A stretch of DNA of 64,000 nucleotides from Holacanthus passer (lineage: Eukaryota; Chordata; Actinopteri; Pomacanthidae): the NCBI GenBank assembly GCA_025331565.1, contig JAFREQ010000012.1:9600501-9664500 (forward strand), read 5' to 3'. Under the pieces are notes generated by a model. That model searched no databases and was not told the origin of the DNA. It saw only the letters and a program-made list of their open reading frames with translations. Each line of letters opens with the position of its first letter. Position 1 is the first letter of the stretch. Positions 10,494 to 24,000 of this stretch are shown piece after piece. A program made the translations under genes and the position numbers.

Positions 10494-12285
10494 TGGATTC
10501 CCAGGGAAAAAGCAACGTGTGTAACATTTGTCCCACATATGCGGCGCACAACTCAGAGTTCATATTAAATCAAAGCCACCACTGTTTGTAGGCAAGACAT
10601 CTCCTCAAGTAGACAGCTTTATTCTTGCCATGAAATAGTTGCTGGGTGTCAAAATTGGTTTCCATAGCTTGCTTTCCACACATTGGTATAAAGCACTGAA
10701 ATACCGCAACCACTCCCTTGGTTTGAACCACTGCCCGGACCTGACAAAACATGAAGCTGATTTACATTGTCCATCCTCCAAAATGTCCTTTTCAATTACA
10801 ATCCTATCAGGGGCTAATCTGGAAACTGTTAGTCAGTGAGTCTTGAAAATAAATTGTTTGCAGCTGAGAGTCAAAAGTGGAGGAGGGGGAAACTCAGAAG
10901 GGAACAAGTGGCAAAGTCCCTCCGGTGAAATGCCATGTTTGGGCTGATGCACAGGAAACAGGCTCTTACCAGCCAGGAAATGAAGTGGCAAGCACAGGCC
11001 GGCTTATATTTCCCCTCCTGCTTTCAGATGGGCCTTGTTAGTGCGGAGACACCAGGGCTCCAGCTTTTGTTCACACAGAGCCAATAGTAAACAACGCTGC
11101 GACTTTTAAAAAGATTTTAAGTGCTTGCGATGGCTGAGTGGTACGTTGCCACGAGGTCTTGAGTTTCTCAGACCTCCAGATCCCCCATCCCCCCCTCTGT
11201 CTCTGAGGGGGGAGCTGAGTCAATGGTCACGATGTGAAAGAGCTGAAGCAAATTTATGAGCGAGCGAGGGAAGCCACTTCTCTCACTGGTGTGTCGCTGC
11301 CAAAATTTGGGGCTTTTAAGAGTAGTTCAAAATATCTTAGATAGAATAGATTTAACATTGTGTGTTCCTTTCTTTCCATTACTGACTCCTACTATTTTTC
11401 CTTAAACCCACAACAGAGAAAAACATAACTAGGGTATATAATGAAAACAGGATTTGAGGACACTCTCTAATACCCAAGGATGACCATGGGTGAATTTCCT
11501 GAGGAATAGCTGAAGATCAATTATGCTCTGCTTAGCGTGAGGAGACATCCTTTAGATGAAATGTTCCATTATTCTTGAATACGTCATGATGGCACCATTA
11601 TGAACCCTTTTTTGATCTAATGTAAGAAATTAACAAAAATGAAAATCAATACTCAGAATTTTACTTTTTTAAAGTCTCCCACACAGAAATGCTCCTGTCG
11701 GGAACAACACGTAAATCACTTACATGAAGCACCAACAAAACAAAAATACAAAGGCAGTTGTGTGTATATTTTATAAAGACTTCAAGGATGACGGCTCGTG
11801 TTGCAGTGGGACTCTGACAGCGTGCAATGTGGTCACCTTGACTCAGAGCGATGGATAAAGTACCACAGCTGCCAGCAAAGAGAGAAGGAGTAAAAACAAT
11901 TTTTGGATGAGCCGAGGCTGAACCTGAATTCTTTAAGAGTCTAAAATACAGGCATCAGATAATCCTCAAACCGCAGGGATGTCAGTTCTCTCAGGTTTGA
12001 AGTCTGAATCAACTAGACAAGCTTTATGATAAATTACTCATTTGTTCATTAAGTGCGGGACTCATGCAAAACTCTTTTTTCCAAGATAGGGAAGCCAGCT
12101 GTGAGAGAGCCGTTTGACAGAATCAACAGAGCTTTTTCATTGTAGACATTTTGACTTGCCGTAGCAGACCAGTAGAAGTACGTCTATAGAAAGACTATAC
12201 CCTTAATTTTTAAAGTTCAAACCCCCTCCTGTAGCAGGACCAACGTGTACAACAAGAGTTGATTAGCACAGTGGTGCTTTGACCT
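10494..12285. other. Gene-free intergenic sequence
   Basis: No exon, RNA or transposon recognised. Base composition is more even around 10,850-11,330, which could be a conserved non-coding element, but a cross-species alignment is needed to say so. Confidence 0.5.
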
Positions 12286-12289
12286 ACTG

Positions 12290-12800
12290 CTAATGTCTGA
12301 CTGCCAACATGCTCGCAATGATGATGATAACATGCTGATGTTCAGCATGTAATGTTTACCATGGTCATCATCTCTGTTTAGTGTGATAGCGGTCTAATAT
12401 TTGCTAATTAGCTCTAATCACAAAGTACATCTGAGACTGATGAGAATGTCTTTGGCTTTGCAGGTATTTGGTCATAAGTCATCCATAAGTATTGGACGTT
12501 TAAAATTTTGACTCATTCTTGTGTCAGGGGATCTAAATCGTGTTATTGCAATCCATCCTGAGGGGGAACACGACTGTTTGTATAAAATTTCATGGCAATC
12601 TATCTACTCACTGTTGAGATATTTCACTCAAAACCACATATGTCTGGGTACACCCTACTGGCTCCGATGCATGCCGTGTGACCGCATCGTCCACGGTTTG
12701 ATTTAGTGTTTCCTGTCTCTCTCACGCTGAAAAGAAAATCTTAAGAGAAACCACAAATATCAACCTCATGGTGGTGCTACGGGAAAAGTGTTGAACCACA
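12290..12800 (+). repeat. Near full-length copy of the 'ATTTGGTCATAA / CAACCTCATGGTGGCGCTA' teleost repeat
   Basis: Family blocks appear in order: ATGCTGATGTTCAGCATGTA, ATTTGCTAATTAGC, CAGGTATTTGGTCATAA, TTTCATGGCAATC, TTTCACTCAAAACCAC, and (after an insertion) ATCAACCTCATGGTGGTGCT. A second copy lies at 48,880-49,310 and an inverted piece at about 42,540-42,680. Confidence 0.6.
12638..12747 (+). mobile_element. Short SINE-like insertion with 7-base target duplication
   Basis: About 110 bases interrupt the repeat at 12,290-12,800 and are flanked by AAACCAC on both sides (12,631-12,637 and 12,748-12,754). The insert carries CATGCCGTGTGACCGCA, then CACGGTTTGATTT and TTTCCTGTCTCTCTCACGC. It resembles a tRNA-derived teleost SINE with a worn B box and an A-rich end. 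The resemblance is from memory; the flanking duplication is seen directly. Confidence 0.55.
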
Positions 12801-14190
12801 GTGTTGGCCCAACCAACAACAGTCATATAAACGTAAATCAATTAATTAGCTGAAGAATATTACAAAGCCTATACGGCATTTGGATGTCATTGAAAGCCAG
12901 AACACTGAAGCGCATTTTGTAGTCAGAGAGAAGAGAGCATGACAGCTGACTGAAGCTCGTGTAGATGGAGATTTCCTGTTTGCGTTCGCATGTTTGAAGG
13001 TCAGAGCTGGCTGGATGCCCACACAAACCCCGAGCTGCTTCTCTCCGATGTAAAGGACCACCTCGGCGTGAGGGCCTGCCCTGATGGTGGCGAGGAGTGA
13101 TTCATGCCACGAAGCTCAGGGCTAAGTTGAAGTCAGTGTAAACAATTACAGTTGAGTTGATGTATTCTGAGCGTGCGTGTGTGTGTGTATGTGAGCTGGA
13201 GAGGGATGAAGAGCGAGAAGAGAGAGAAATACTGCTGTCTGACTGAGCTGGGATTTGAGCTCGGTGTGCTTGTTTGCAGGGTTTATAATTTTTTCTCACA
13301 GGCAAACAGTGATGATTCAGTGTTGGCGAGACCTGAGCTGCTCTGCTTTGGCGCTCATGTGGGGTCGGCCGTGGAACATATAGTGATAATGGTGCGTAAA
13401 GGGGCTGCAACTCAATCTAAACACTGAAGTCGGACCCCATAATCTGTCACTTTAAACAATAAAAACTTACATTGTGTATCTACAAAAAAAGCATACAAAT
13501 AAAAAACACATTTTTAGTCAATACTTAGAGGTAGGGAGGCCAAAATAAAAGTATGTCTGGCCTTGTTGAATAATGGAGCGATTGCCTGCAGGAGAGTCAG
13601 CACAAGTAACTCAAAGTGCTAATGAAATCCTATGAGTTTTATCTCTGTAGCTTGATTTTATATTACGATATTGATCCTCATCTAGAGACGTGTTCACAAG
13701 ACTTTCTGAAAGTTTAATAGCTGGTGAGGTTGTCCAAGAAAACATCGCCCTCCTTGATGTAAGTCCGAGCTTTATTCATTCTTTGCTCCTGTAGCTAGTA
13801 ATTATTGGCTGCATCACTTTTACACTCCTCCATCTCAGTCGTGGTTGCTTCCATCTGTTTGGGAAGAGGTTAGAAGTTGACTGGCAGAGGTCCTGCTCTC
13901 TGAGAGTTAGCGGCTCGCTGGAGGGGCTTGTTTCTATCAGGGGTGAAACACCGGCCCGTCCATCACCCTGACAGAGCTGACAGCCATTCAGCCAAAACCA
14001 GAGGAGCTCCTGCCAACAATCAAAGGGCTTTTCATTGAAGGAATCCAGCTCTGGCCTGTCATCAGGGAGGGGCGATCCCAGCTGTCAGCAGGACAGGGGG
14101 AGACTCCGGGTACCGCCTCCCTTTTTTTAAAGGCTGTGGTCAAATCCATGGCATTGGTCAAGAGCACATGCTCCTCCCTCTCGCTCAGTC
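12801..14190. other. Gene-free intergenic sequence
   Basis: No coding or RNA feature recognised. There is a short GT-rich stretch at about 13,176-13,190. Confidence 0.5.
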
Positions 14191-14194
14191 TTTC

Positions 14195-14198
<4 letters not shown>

Positions 14199-14245
<47 letters not shown>

Positions 14246-14257
14246 CTCTCTCTCTCT
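14199..14257. repeat. (TC)n microsatellite
   Basis: Nearly 60 bases of TC dinucleotides with one G interruption. The Ser/Leu-rich or Arg/Glu-rich open frames across it are artefacts of the repeat. Confidence 0.95.
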
Positions 14258-14699
14258 TCCCTTTAAAGTCAGTTTGTCTTCTAATTCAGCTGCTGCCAAC
14301 AATTCAGTTCAGTTGTGTTGTGGGCTGTTTTATAGCTTATAACATTTTTTAAGGCTTTATTCCCATTTAGCTTGATTCCTACATTGATTTATTCATTTAA
14401 ACTACAGCTCATTTGTATTTCAGTAATGTCAGTGCTCTTATTCACCACTTGAGGGAGGCAAAACTAAACGAAATGTTGAAATATAGAAGCAGCCCGACTG
14501 AAATCCCTGTTCAGAAATACTTACATACAGGTGATCACATACTACTCCTGACTATATCAATGCATCAAGTGTGTTAGTGTTAAAATACTTTTGTGCCCAG
14601 ATGGAAATTTTCATCTGGCTCTGCTGACATTTTTTAAATCTTGCTATTATCCATTCATAGAGTCAGTTACCTTTAAACAGCTTTTTTAAAATGATGAGG

Positions 14700-15027
14700 A
14701 TTTGGGCTGAAACTATTAGTTATCTTCAATCTCCATTATTCTGATGATTATTTCCCTGATTACTGGTCTATTGGTCTCTTAAAGATCATGAAATAGTGAA
14801 AACAGTCATCACAGTTTTCCCTGAGCTCAAAGTAATGTCTTCATAAGCTCAAAGATATTCAGTTGAAAAACAGCAAATCATCACATTTCAGGAGCTAATA
14901 TTAGCAAATGTTTGCATTTTGCATGAAAAAAATACTACAATTAAAAATAAAAAATCTGTTACTGATTTATTTTCAGCCAACTGTGCCAACTAATTGATTA
15001 ATCACCAATTTGTGTCAGCTCTAATAA
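14700..15027 (+). repeat. Worn 'GGGCTGAAACTATTAG ... AACTAATTGATTAATC' teleost repeat
   Basis: It starts TTTGGGCTGAAACTATTAG, holds CTCAAAGATATTCAGTTG and TCACATTTCAGGAGCT in the middle, and ends CAACTAATTGATTAATC then CAGCTCTAA. This is the pattern of a common teleost element whose ends carry ATTAATCGATT blocks. A fragment of its 3' end is at about 48,780-48,860. Confidence 0.55.
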
Positions 15028-16235
15028 TGTTCAATTCTTTTAAATCTTCAATTTATAAAATATACCAATGTAAAAAACAAAACACTTGCATAATACAGTT
15101 TGTTTTTTATTTCAGCTCCACTTATATATCTGAGAGAGTTGCTTGCTGTTGCGATGGTTGCTTGAAACCCTTCCAATGTGACCCTGCATTTGCATCTTTG
15201 AGGAGAGCGATGTGATGTTGTTGCTGCACTAACAAAAGGAAAACTGTTCTGTCTTTGACACATCTATCTTTATTAAGTGTGCACTGTCACTGTAAATACA
15301 CCAATCTGGAAAATTATGATCATTTAAATGTGCACATAGCAAATATCAACAAGCTGCTGTAACGTTCCTGTCTTTACTTGCAGCACAGTGTCAGACTACA
15401 GCTCCGTCTGATGCTTCGCTGGTTCTACTATTGCATAACCAGTGAGCCGCCTGCATGAATCAATTATTCATCTCCATGTCATAACACTGAGGATGCTTTG
15501 ATTATGACAGACAGCCAGACAAGGCAGTGCAGTAAATGGCAAAGAGAAGACACGCACCAATCTCCACTGAGTCTGTGGCTTCATCATGTGACTGCTGAGG
15601 GAGAGCACCTTCAAATAAGACATGTATCTCCGCTGCATTAAAGACTGCATGGATGCTTGATTTTAATAACAGCCCTCGGCATTTGGGGAGTCAACACCAG
15701 ACTTTTGAACAAAAGTGAAAAGTCTTTCCACATGGGATTCACAGTTAGCCGTGGTCATTCCGGACGAGAGCAGATATATTTTCTGCTTTGTCAAAAGTGT
15801 TTCAGGCCTGTTTCATCACTTATAAGCCTCATTAAAGCAGGTGGTGCTGACTGACTACAGTGGTTGGTCCAAAGGTTAAACAGTAGAGTACATCTTGATT
15901 TACCTGTCAGGATAATCAGCCGAAAGCATCTGTTCTGGACGACTTATCTCCTGACCCAAAGCCACAGAAAGAATGAAATAATGACGAGCTGTAAATGTTC
16001 AAAGGCTTGTTTTTGTGGCTTTCTCTCTGCTCCCAGGGATGAAGAACGGCTCTATTCATGTCCACAGTAAATCCTGAGGTTAGAACTCACCCGACTTTAT
16101 AATGACACTATGTCCCTCACCTCTTTTGTACATTTTCTGTGAAACACCAGTGATGGTACAGTGAAAACTATAATATCTCAATGCATGTGTTCTCGATGCA
16201 AAATGTTTTTGGGTTTTAATCTGTTTTATGTTGAA
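15028..16235. other. Gene-free intergenic sequence
   Basis: No exon, RNA gene or clear repeat recognised. Confidence 0.5.
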
Positions 16236-16239
16236 AGCA

Positions 16240-16575
16240 TTCAGGTGTGTGTTGTCTTCCCTCCTTTGTGTTTTTCCTGTTTTCTGTATCACCTCCGTTT
16301 CATTAGTGATTAGTTTTCTCTCTTGTGTTTGTGTTTGTTGCTTGTGACCCTCGTCAGTGTTCCCGCCTGTGTTCCTTGTGCCATACCGGTTTGTTCTTAG
16401 TTTAGTTTTTATATTTCTCCTTGTTTTTGGATTTGCCTCAGTCTGCTCCCTCAGTTTTTGTTGCCTGCCTATTTTGTTGTCTGGTATTATGTTAATACAA
16501 CTCGATTTTTCTTTCTTCAATCTGCCAGTCTGGTGTCCTGCATTCGGGTCCTTCTTCTTTTGACCTGAGAAATCA
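16240..16575 (+). mobile_element. Probable non-coding transposable-element remnant, T-rich
   Basis: Pyrimidine-rich sequence with CCTCGTCAGTGTTCCCGCCT and GTGTCCTGCATTCGGGTCC resembles the 3' region of a dispersed teleost element. No coding remains. The 167-codon minus-strand open frame over it reflects its composition. Confidence 0.4.
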
Positions 16576-19500
16576 TTACACAAACAGACAATTTGATCTA
16601 TTGTCAGTCCTCACTTGGTCCGTAGGAAATTGTCCGTCATGAACAGGATTTGTTCACATACTGTAGAAAGTATGCATGGACAGATAATCTAACCACAGAA
16701 GTAATTTACTTACAGCAGCAACAATTTTGCTAATGTGACAATCAATAGCTCCAGAACAGCTGCTAAATGGAGGTCGGGGTGAGATTGTTTTGTCAATTTT
16801 CCTAATTTTCCTACTTTCAAGCTTGTTTGCATAATTAATACTAGCAGATGTTCACAGTAAATATGCGTAATGCATGTCAGACAGGAAATGAAAGGCAAGT
16901 AGTTCCATTAGTATCTAAATCATTCATCAGGTTACTTTTACAGAAGGAAACCAGGAAAAGCCTGGTGTTTTTTTCAATTAGTGTTTTTTTCTTAATCTGC
17001 TCAAAAGTTTCCTGTTGACTGTGTTCAAGCTCTAAGCTTCATGTTGTGCTGGTGAATATGTGATTATTGAAGCCATCACGCTGATGCCTGCCAGTGCTAT
17101 ATTAAAAAAAAAAACTCATAATAGAGCCTCAGTGTTGTATCATAAAAAATATATGCACAAAATAAAATACATAATTACAAGACGCACAGAGTTATTCCTG
17201 GTACATCACCATTAGTACTGAGAGTATGTATTAATATTCATAGTCTACTTCACACTATTACATTTGCATGGCAATGCTCGACACAATCTACTTTCTAAAA
17301 ATGGACACAGGACATTTCCTCTGTATTTACAAAGCAGTAGTAAAGAGTGATCTCATTACTCTGATTATGTTTGCACACACAGTCTTTGATAACCTTCACT
17401 GTAACTCATTCTCACAGGTTATCGCAGATTGTTTAGTTTCTATTTTGAGCCTCCGTCTCATAAGAAATAACTCAGGGTCCCAACAAGGTGCATGAATATC
17501 TTAGACATTATTAAACATTACACAAGTGTTGGCGAGGAGTTTGTTCTTCACCCAGTCATTTAGTGCTGTGCATCTATTTGTCATTGTGTACATATAGTGC
17601 AGTATGTCATACTGAATAGGAGCAAACGACATTGTGTCTGTGTGTGAGGGAAAAAAAACAGGGAAAAAAAACAGGAGAGAAGAGAAAGAGAGAGAGAGAG
17701 ATCAAAGACTGTGGCAGAGCCGGTCCTGTATCAAAAATGAGGTTGGAAGCCTCTCCCTCCTCTCTCCATCCGGTTTCTCCTGATCATCGACCCTGAGGAG
17801 AATAAACTCAATCCATGTTAAATTATAGATTAAGGCCCGGCTCTGGCGATGGCTTGGCAGCTGGCGGCTGCATGCACATCGAGCTGCACTCAGTTTTACA
17901 CACTTCTGCTGCTGCTACTGTTGCCTCACCTCGCCGCCTTATTAAAATCAACATCAAACACTCTCCACAGATGAATAACAGGATTTAAAAGAGACTGTAT
18001 GAATATGTAAAGATTCTCTCAGCAATGTGATCACTGCCAGGCTGTGGCTGTGTTTTGTTAGGGCTCTCCGCTTCGTGGATGTGTTAACCTTTAGCATCAC
18101 TTTTCAGGTCATGAGTGTTTTTCTCTCTGGTAATCTTTTATTTACGGATGGGCTTTGTTCTTTTTAACACCATGATGAGATGACTTGGGAAGTGCTTGTT
18201 AACATTTTTATGGGTATCATCTAATAGAAAGAACAGAAAGATTTTTCCTCTGTACTCTGTTCTTATCCTATTCCAAGCAGAATCACGGGACTGCAGAACA
18301 TCAGAGATGCAAGGGCTGTATTTCAGTCACAAGAAGCTATCTATATCCACATCCACAGAGATTTAAGTATGACACAAACATTTCAGCTTTGATGCTTTCT
18401 ATCACTCTTATTCTCCTCTCGTACATCAACTGAAAGACATAAGAGGAACTATTTCCAACTTCAACCCGTGATAATCAGTGATGACAAACATCAAATCATC
18501 ACAAAGTGAGCAGATGTTGATGCCTGATAAAAAATGTGATATATGTTATTGTACATTATCAATTGGGTTGCTTGGTGCAAATAACCTGCTGTGTCTGAGA
18601 GGAGAGCAGTCTGCCACAGACCTCTTCCCTACATCTTTTTGTGCATCTGGTATGATCATCTTTTACATTACTGTAAAAGCATGGGGTTTGTCCCTGCAGC
18701 ACAGAAAACACATTGTAAACCCTCTATGAGCTTCATCTATGGTCAAACATGAAATAAGGTAACTGACATTTTGAACAAAGCTGTTGGTGTATTGTTCACA
18801 GTACAGGAGAAACCTCTGAAGTTCGAGCCCATCTGATCAGTCTGTCCCTTCCTCTTTCATCTCATTCATTCAAGTATTCATTAGGTGTCAATCACTTTTT
18901 GACTGTTGCAGTGGATTCACACCATTTCAGATCATCCAGCTCACAGTCTGTTGTATGTGCCTCCCTTATGTATCACAGTTTGTCATTAAACTTCACTATA
19001 ATCTACTGTCTGCTACAGCACTTGTGAACAAGAGTCATGGAAATCTAACATTACTTTTCTTACATAAATATATAAACCACAGTTTACAGCAAATGATAAG
19101 TTTCCATGCCACAGCATTTTATTCACGAAACCAACCAGAGCTTGATTTACTCCCTTTTATCTGAAATGCAGCTCTTCCTTGTCTTCTCTAAGAATGTATT
19201 TTTAGTGGACAGTGTATAAATAGCAGGGGAAAATGCCAATTGTACATAAATATAGAGTCCGGTGTATGAAAAATAATGAATGTGTAATTTAGGTACAGTC
19301 TGTGATCGAAAATAGAAATCTTTATCTGTTCTCAACAACAATAGTGCAGCAACAATATTCTTACATAACACTTAGTATTTCCCTTACAGTGATTTCATGC
19401 AAAGCAAATCTCATAGGGCAGTCAAAGGCATCAAGATAATGTCCAGTGTCAACATCAAACATGATACATGCAGGTTCAACATAATCAGCATGCTGCCCAG

Positions 19501-20029
19501 TCTGAACTACGAAACACTGTGATGAATCTCAAACAATAGAAACAAATGGACACATGTAAACATACTCTGCTTTATAAGAACCTTAAAACCTTAACATTTC
19601 TTAATACTGCATGTACAATACTGAAGTTTTCTAAAGGCATAGTTCAGCTTTTGGAGATTTTTTCCTTCTTATCCAGAGTGAGACCAACTCATGGATGTTT
19701 TTCATGCCGCTGTGCGCAGTTTGAAGATACACTGGACAATGAATTTAGCCTAACTTTGCTGATGCATATGTATGAAGTCATCATTCACATCCTGACGGTT
19801 TACTGTAATACACTGTACTGATCAGCCTAGCAAAAACAATCACAGTTACATGTGGGAGAAAGAGAAAGTAAATCAGACATTTGATTACATTTCTTTTTCA
19901 AAAATGAACACGGTGGAAAATAAGGAATTAATATAAGTTGAACAAATAGTAAATATTCAAAAAACAAAACATTTATAGTAAGTATTCAGACTCATAAGAC
20001 AAAGTCGTTGTTTTTAAGGACATAGGAGG
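16576..20029. other. Gene-free intergenic sequence downstream of pde11a-like
   Basis: Holds a short GA run (about 17,685-17,700) and a more GC-rich block around 17,700-17,950 that could be a conserved element. An isolated TATAAATAG at 19,215-19,223 has no gene after it. No coding exon recognised on either strand. Confidence 0.5.
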
Positions 20030-20310
20030 TCACACACACACATTTGTACTTCTGTACTTGTGAGGACCCTCATTGACATAACACATTCCCCGGCCCCTAA
20101 CCTAAAGTATCACAACTAAACCCAACTCACTTAAGTCCAACCTAAACCTAATTCTAACCTAAACCTTGAGCCAAGTCTGAACCACACTTTGAAGGTCTGT
20201 CTGAAAGTGAGGACCAGCCAAAATGTCCTCACTTTCCAAAATGTCCTCAATACCAAGGTCTAATACTCAAACTGGTTCTCACAAAGATAGATATACAAGT
20301 ACACACACAC
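20030..20310 (+). repeat. 'GTGAGGACC...CCAGCCAAAATGTCCTCAC' teleost repeat flanked by CA runs
   Basis: Blocks in order: CACACATTTGTAC, TTGTGAGGACCCTCATTG, CCCGGCCCCTAACCTAA, GAGGACCAGCCAAAATGTCC, CAAACTGGTTCTCACAAAGA, and a closing ACACACACAC. A very common fish element. A poorer fragment adjoins the CA run at 31,084. Confidence 0.6.
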
Positions 20311-20770
20311 ACAAGGACACACATACAATCAGCCTGAGGAGTTTACCAGTGACCTTATCAATACATTAACATTTGAACCTTTTGCGCTTATCTGCCTCGT
20401 TCCTTACCAAGATACACAAGGTTTTCGTCTAAATGTGGCAAAGTACATCACTGATATGACACATACATGCAATTCACAGAATGAGTTGATGGCCGAAGGC
20501 TCAGTCAACCCACAAACATTGAAAATAATGCCATGCAGGATTTGTAACTGAGGTAAGACAGCCTATCAGTAGGAAACATTCAGGAACAAGATCATGCTCC
20601 GGTCTACATTCAAAATGGCAATTTATGTGACAGAGAGAAATCACAGTGATTCCATTTTGTTTTGTAAAGGTTTTCTAATGAGCTTGTGGTGTTGAGGCAG
20701 TTCCCTTTACAAAACATTACAGTAATAAGTGGCCCTCTTTGGTTTCAACAGTAGTCTCTCATTCTTATAA

Positions 20771-20800
20771 ATAGATAGATTGACAGATAGACAGACAGAC

Positions 20801-20845
<45 letters not shown>
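20771..20845. repeat. Compound (GATA/GACA)n-(GA)n microsatellite
   Basis: ATAGATAGAT and ACAGACAGAC units run into about 17 GA units, some 240-320 bases beyond the pde11a-like stop codon, possibly inside its 3' untranslated region. Confidence 0.9.
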
Positions 20846-20848
<3 letters not shown>

Positions 20849-21086
20849 GGGGAAACTGCCCTTTAAATAGAGTTTGACCAACAGGAATAATTCACCGTCC
20901 TGAGTTTAACACAGTGACACTTGGGAGAACCAATGTGCACAGCAGATGAAAACTGCATTTCATTTACCCAGATTTCTAAAAATCTTTTAAGGGTAGTGCA
21001 TGTGTTAGAAAATCACAGGGTATGGGAAGAGTCCCATGTGAGCCATTTAATGGACAAACCTAAATATATTTAAGACTCAGCTTCCT

Positions 21087-24000
21087 TTACTTCTTTCCAG
21101 CAGATATTACATTGCCAGCTGATGTTGGTTTATCATCACAGGAACTTTTGTTCACTCTGCTCCTCACATCATGACTGCACTTAGACTTTGAAGAAAGTGT
21201 GTTTTCAACTGGATTCAGAGTTGCTGTGTAGTCTGGGTATTGATGGGTGTTGGTTTCCACACCTTCATGGGACTCAGGACTCTGATCTGAATCGGCACTC
21301 TGATTGGACAGTGAGGACGAGCAGAGGTCCTGCCATTTATTTCGATTGGCGTCTATCCCATCGACCATCGGCTGCAGCTTCCTGTTGAGCTTCAGCAGAG
21401 CCTGGGTGGAGACACGGGAGAGCACAGTTGATGTTCACGCTTCCACACAATGCTTATATTTTTGCAATTTTTAAAACGAGACCCACAGTAAAAGTTTAAC
21501 GTTACACATCAAGGTACCTGGTAAAGAGGTTTACATATCCCATCTATCCACTCCAGCTGTAAGGCAGGTAGTTCGTCTTTACGATTGCGGTCAAATATGG
21601 CCTACAGAGAAATGATAATCCTCAGTCATCCTTGACCCAAAACAGTCATCATGTTCATTTGACAAAAAACATCAAGGATGTGGTCGGTGCATATGTCAAC
21701 TCAACATGAGATAGAAATCTGCGTGCTAGAGAAAAATCCCAGTAAAAGATAAGACTTTGAAAGCTTGCTTACTTACCGCTGGGGTCAACTTAAGCTCAGA
21801 CCTCTCTCTGTCACCTTGTTCAAAGAATTCACTCGTCACCAGCTCTGCAACCTTGGGACATAAATGCCAACCATCATTTATTTCATTACTTTTCTCAAAC
21901 ATGATGTAACACTTTAATGTTAAAGCATGGGCTCAACACTGGAAGGTGCATTAACTTTGCCATATTTTGAGTTAAATTTGCCTTTTTTTTACTTTTACTT
22001 CCACCCATAGTTTTACATTTCCAAGCCATATAAGCACAGATGTGAGTAACTTTGTGATCGTGACTCAAACCTGTTTGGATATCTTCCAAGGACGAGTGAC
22101 GGCACCCAGATCACATGCCGTCATCAGCATGGACCTGTTGATGACATCAGAGCTCATTTTAGCAACTTATTTTGCTCATCCTGTTAAAGTGATTTTGGCA
22201 GAGGACATTTTTTTATTTAGCACAAAGGGAGAAACCTGAGAACTTCTCTGTGCCCTTCATCTGTCCAGCTGAATTCTCCAGACAGAACACACTCAAAGAA
22301 CTTCGTTCTGCGCCTTACAATGCAAAGAGACAGTCAAGGATACAGGAAATGTTAAAAGGCAAAAGAAATGACTCCAAGACTGTTTTCACCATGCAAGCAA
22401 TTTGAAATAACACAGAAATCTGAATGATAATAATAATTCTTCAAATTACATGCACGGCTGTAATCTGTAATGATCTATTTCAATTTCACGTTAATCATGA
22501 ACAACTTCAGCTCTGAATCCATGAAAAAGACCACTTACTCAAAGTGCAAAGTAAGGTCTGTGGAGAGAATAGCCTGCTTCAATAGTTGCATCATGTTGCT
22601 GTACTCTTTTGAGCAGAGGTTTGCAAAGATATTGTGACCCTGTGAGAAAATAAAATGCAGCAGTATACAGTAGACGCATACACAAAAGCAGGCAATGATG
22701 AGGAGTAGTGGCTAAAATGTCTCTTTACAGCCAATGCATTGGTAAAGTCATCGCTCATTGTCAAATGAAGCTTTCATTATCAATGTTAATTAGCAAAGTG
22801 TATAGACTTTCTCTGTCCTCTGTTTAAAGAAATCAATGGAGAACACAGTTCCTAATGATCAAACTGATCTACACCTGAGACAAAGCTGCCTCATAACGTC
22901 ACTAATTGTCACTTATGCCGCCTACCAGCAGGCCGTTTGTGCTCAGCTGTGTCCCAAAGCTCAAACTACACACCAGTGGCTTTCTGCTAGTTCAATACTC
23001 GAAGACACAAGAGGGATCAAACATGAAGTCATGGTTGATTGGGTGTATTTTATTAGGTTTTTATGTTATTTTCATTGTGTACATTTCATGTGTTTTCTTG
23101 TTGTGTTGGGTGTATATGGCCCATCTAGAGACCGACGTTGCAAACTAGCTTGAGACTGCAGGATGTGGCATTGAGCCATAATTGCACAGATAAAAAAATA
23201 AACATTAAAAAATACAATATACTGGAATGTCTGTGGTTCAAGTATATTGCCACTCTTCAACCCCCCATGCCCCTTTGCCATTACATTTTCCTTTGTCATT
23301 TTCAAACAGCCCAATAAAGGGAAAATGAAAAAGAAGAAACTAATACAGTAAATGTCAGAATCCCTTGAGCCTTATAATCATGTTAGAAATATTGGTCTGA
23401 CCTCACTTTGTAGGATCATGACTGCATGGTTGAAGTGATGATGCTCCAGGGTGGCTGACGTCCCGTAGAGCAGAGCCAGAGCAGAACCTGTCCTGCAGGA
23501 AAAGCAGAGCGGTGAAACTTTCAGTCACCTGTAAGACACCTGCTCGTCACCGACTTTAGGCCCCGGTCACTCACTTGGCTTGAAATGCATTGTTGGTGCC
23601 TCGGTGGTCCAGGTCATGACACAGACAGCCGACCATGAGTGCAAGTGTCTCTGCGTCTGACAGGACATCCTGGAAAGCAGCTGTCTGCCGAAAGTAAAGC
23701 AGATTGAAGCCATGTCCTTACCCACCCATCAACAACACTCATTGGGATAGAATAGGACATTGTTTATTGAATGTTTGTGATCTGTCAGCACCTGATCACC
23801 CTGTAAAGTTATTAATTCTCTTTGAGACTTTATCCAAATATTCTTCCTTTGAATTTTATTTTAATGATGTGTCTCCTAATAATGTTTTTTTCTTGACTGA
23901 CTGCTGATTCATTGAACGATAGGTCCACTGAGACTTACTTTTCTTAGGACAGGCTTTAAAAATGGCTTGACAGCTTGTTACCCTCATTGAGGGTCTAAAT

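Noticed and set aside
13988..14342. Open frames with (ER)n or (SL)n runs on the two strands
   Set aside because: Direct translations of the TC microsatellite.
16080..16583. 167-codon minus-strand open frame, Lys/Thr/Gln-rich
   Set aside because: It is the reverse of a T-rich repeat-like stretch. No domain, no splice context, composition explains the openness.
19215..19223. TATAAATAG, TATA-box-like
   Set aside because: No coding exon or transcript signal follows it within several kilobases in either direction.
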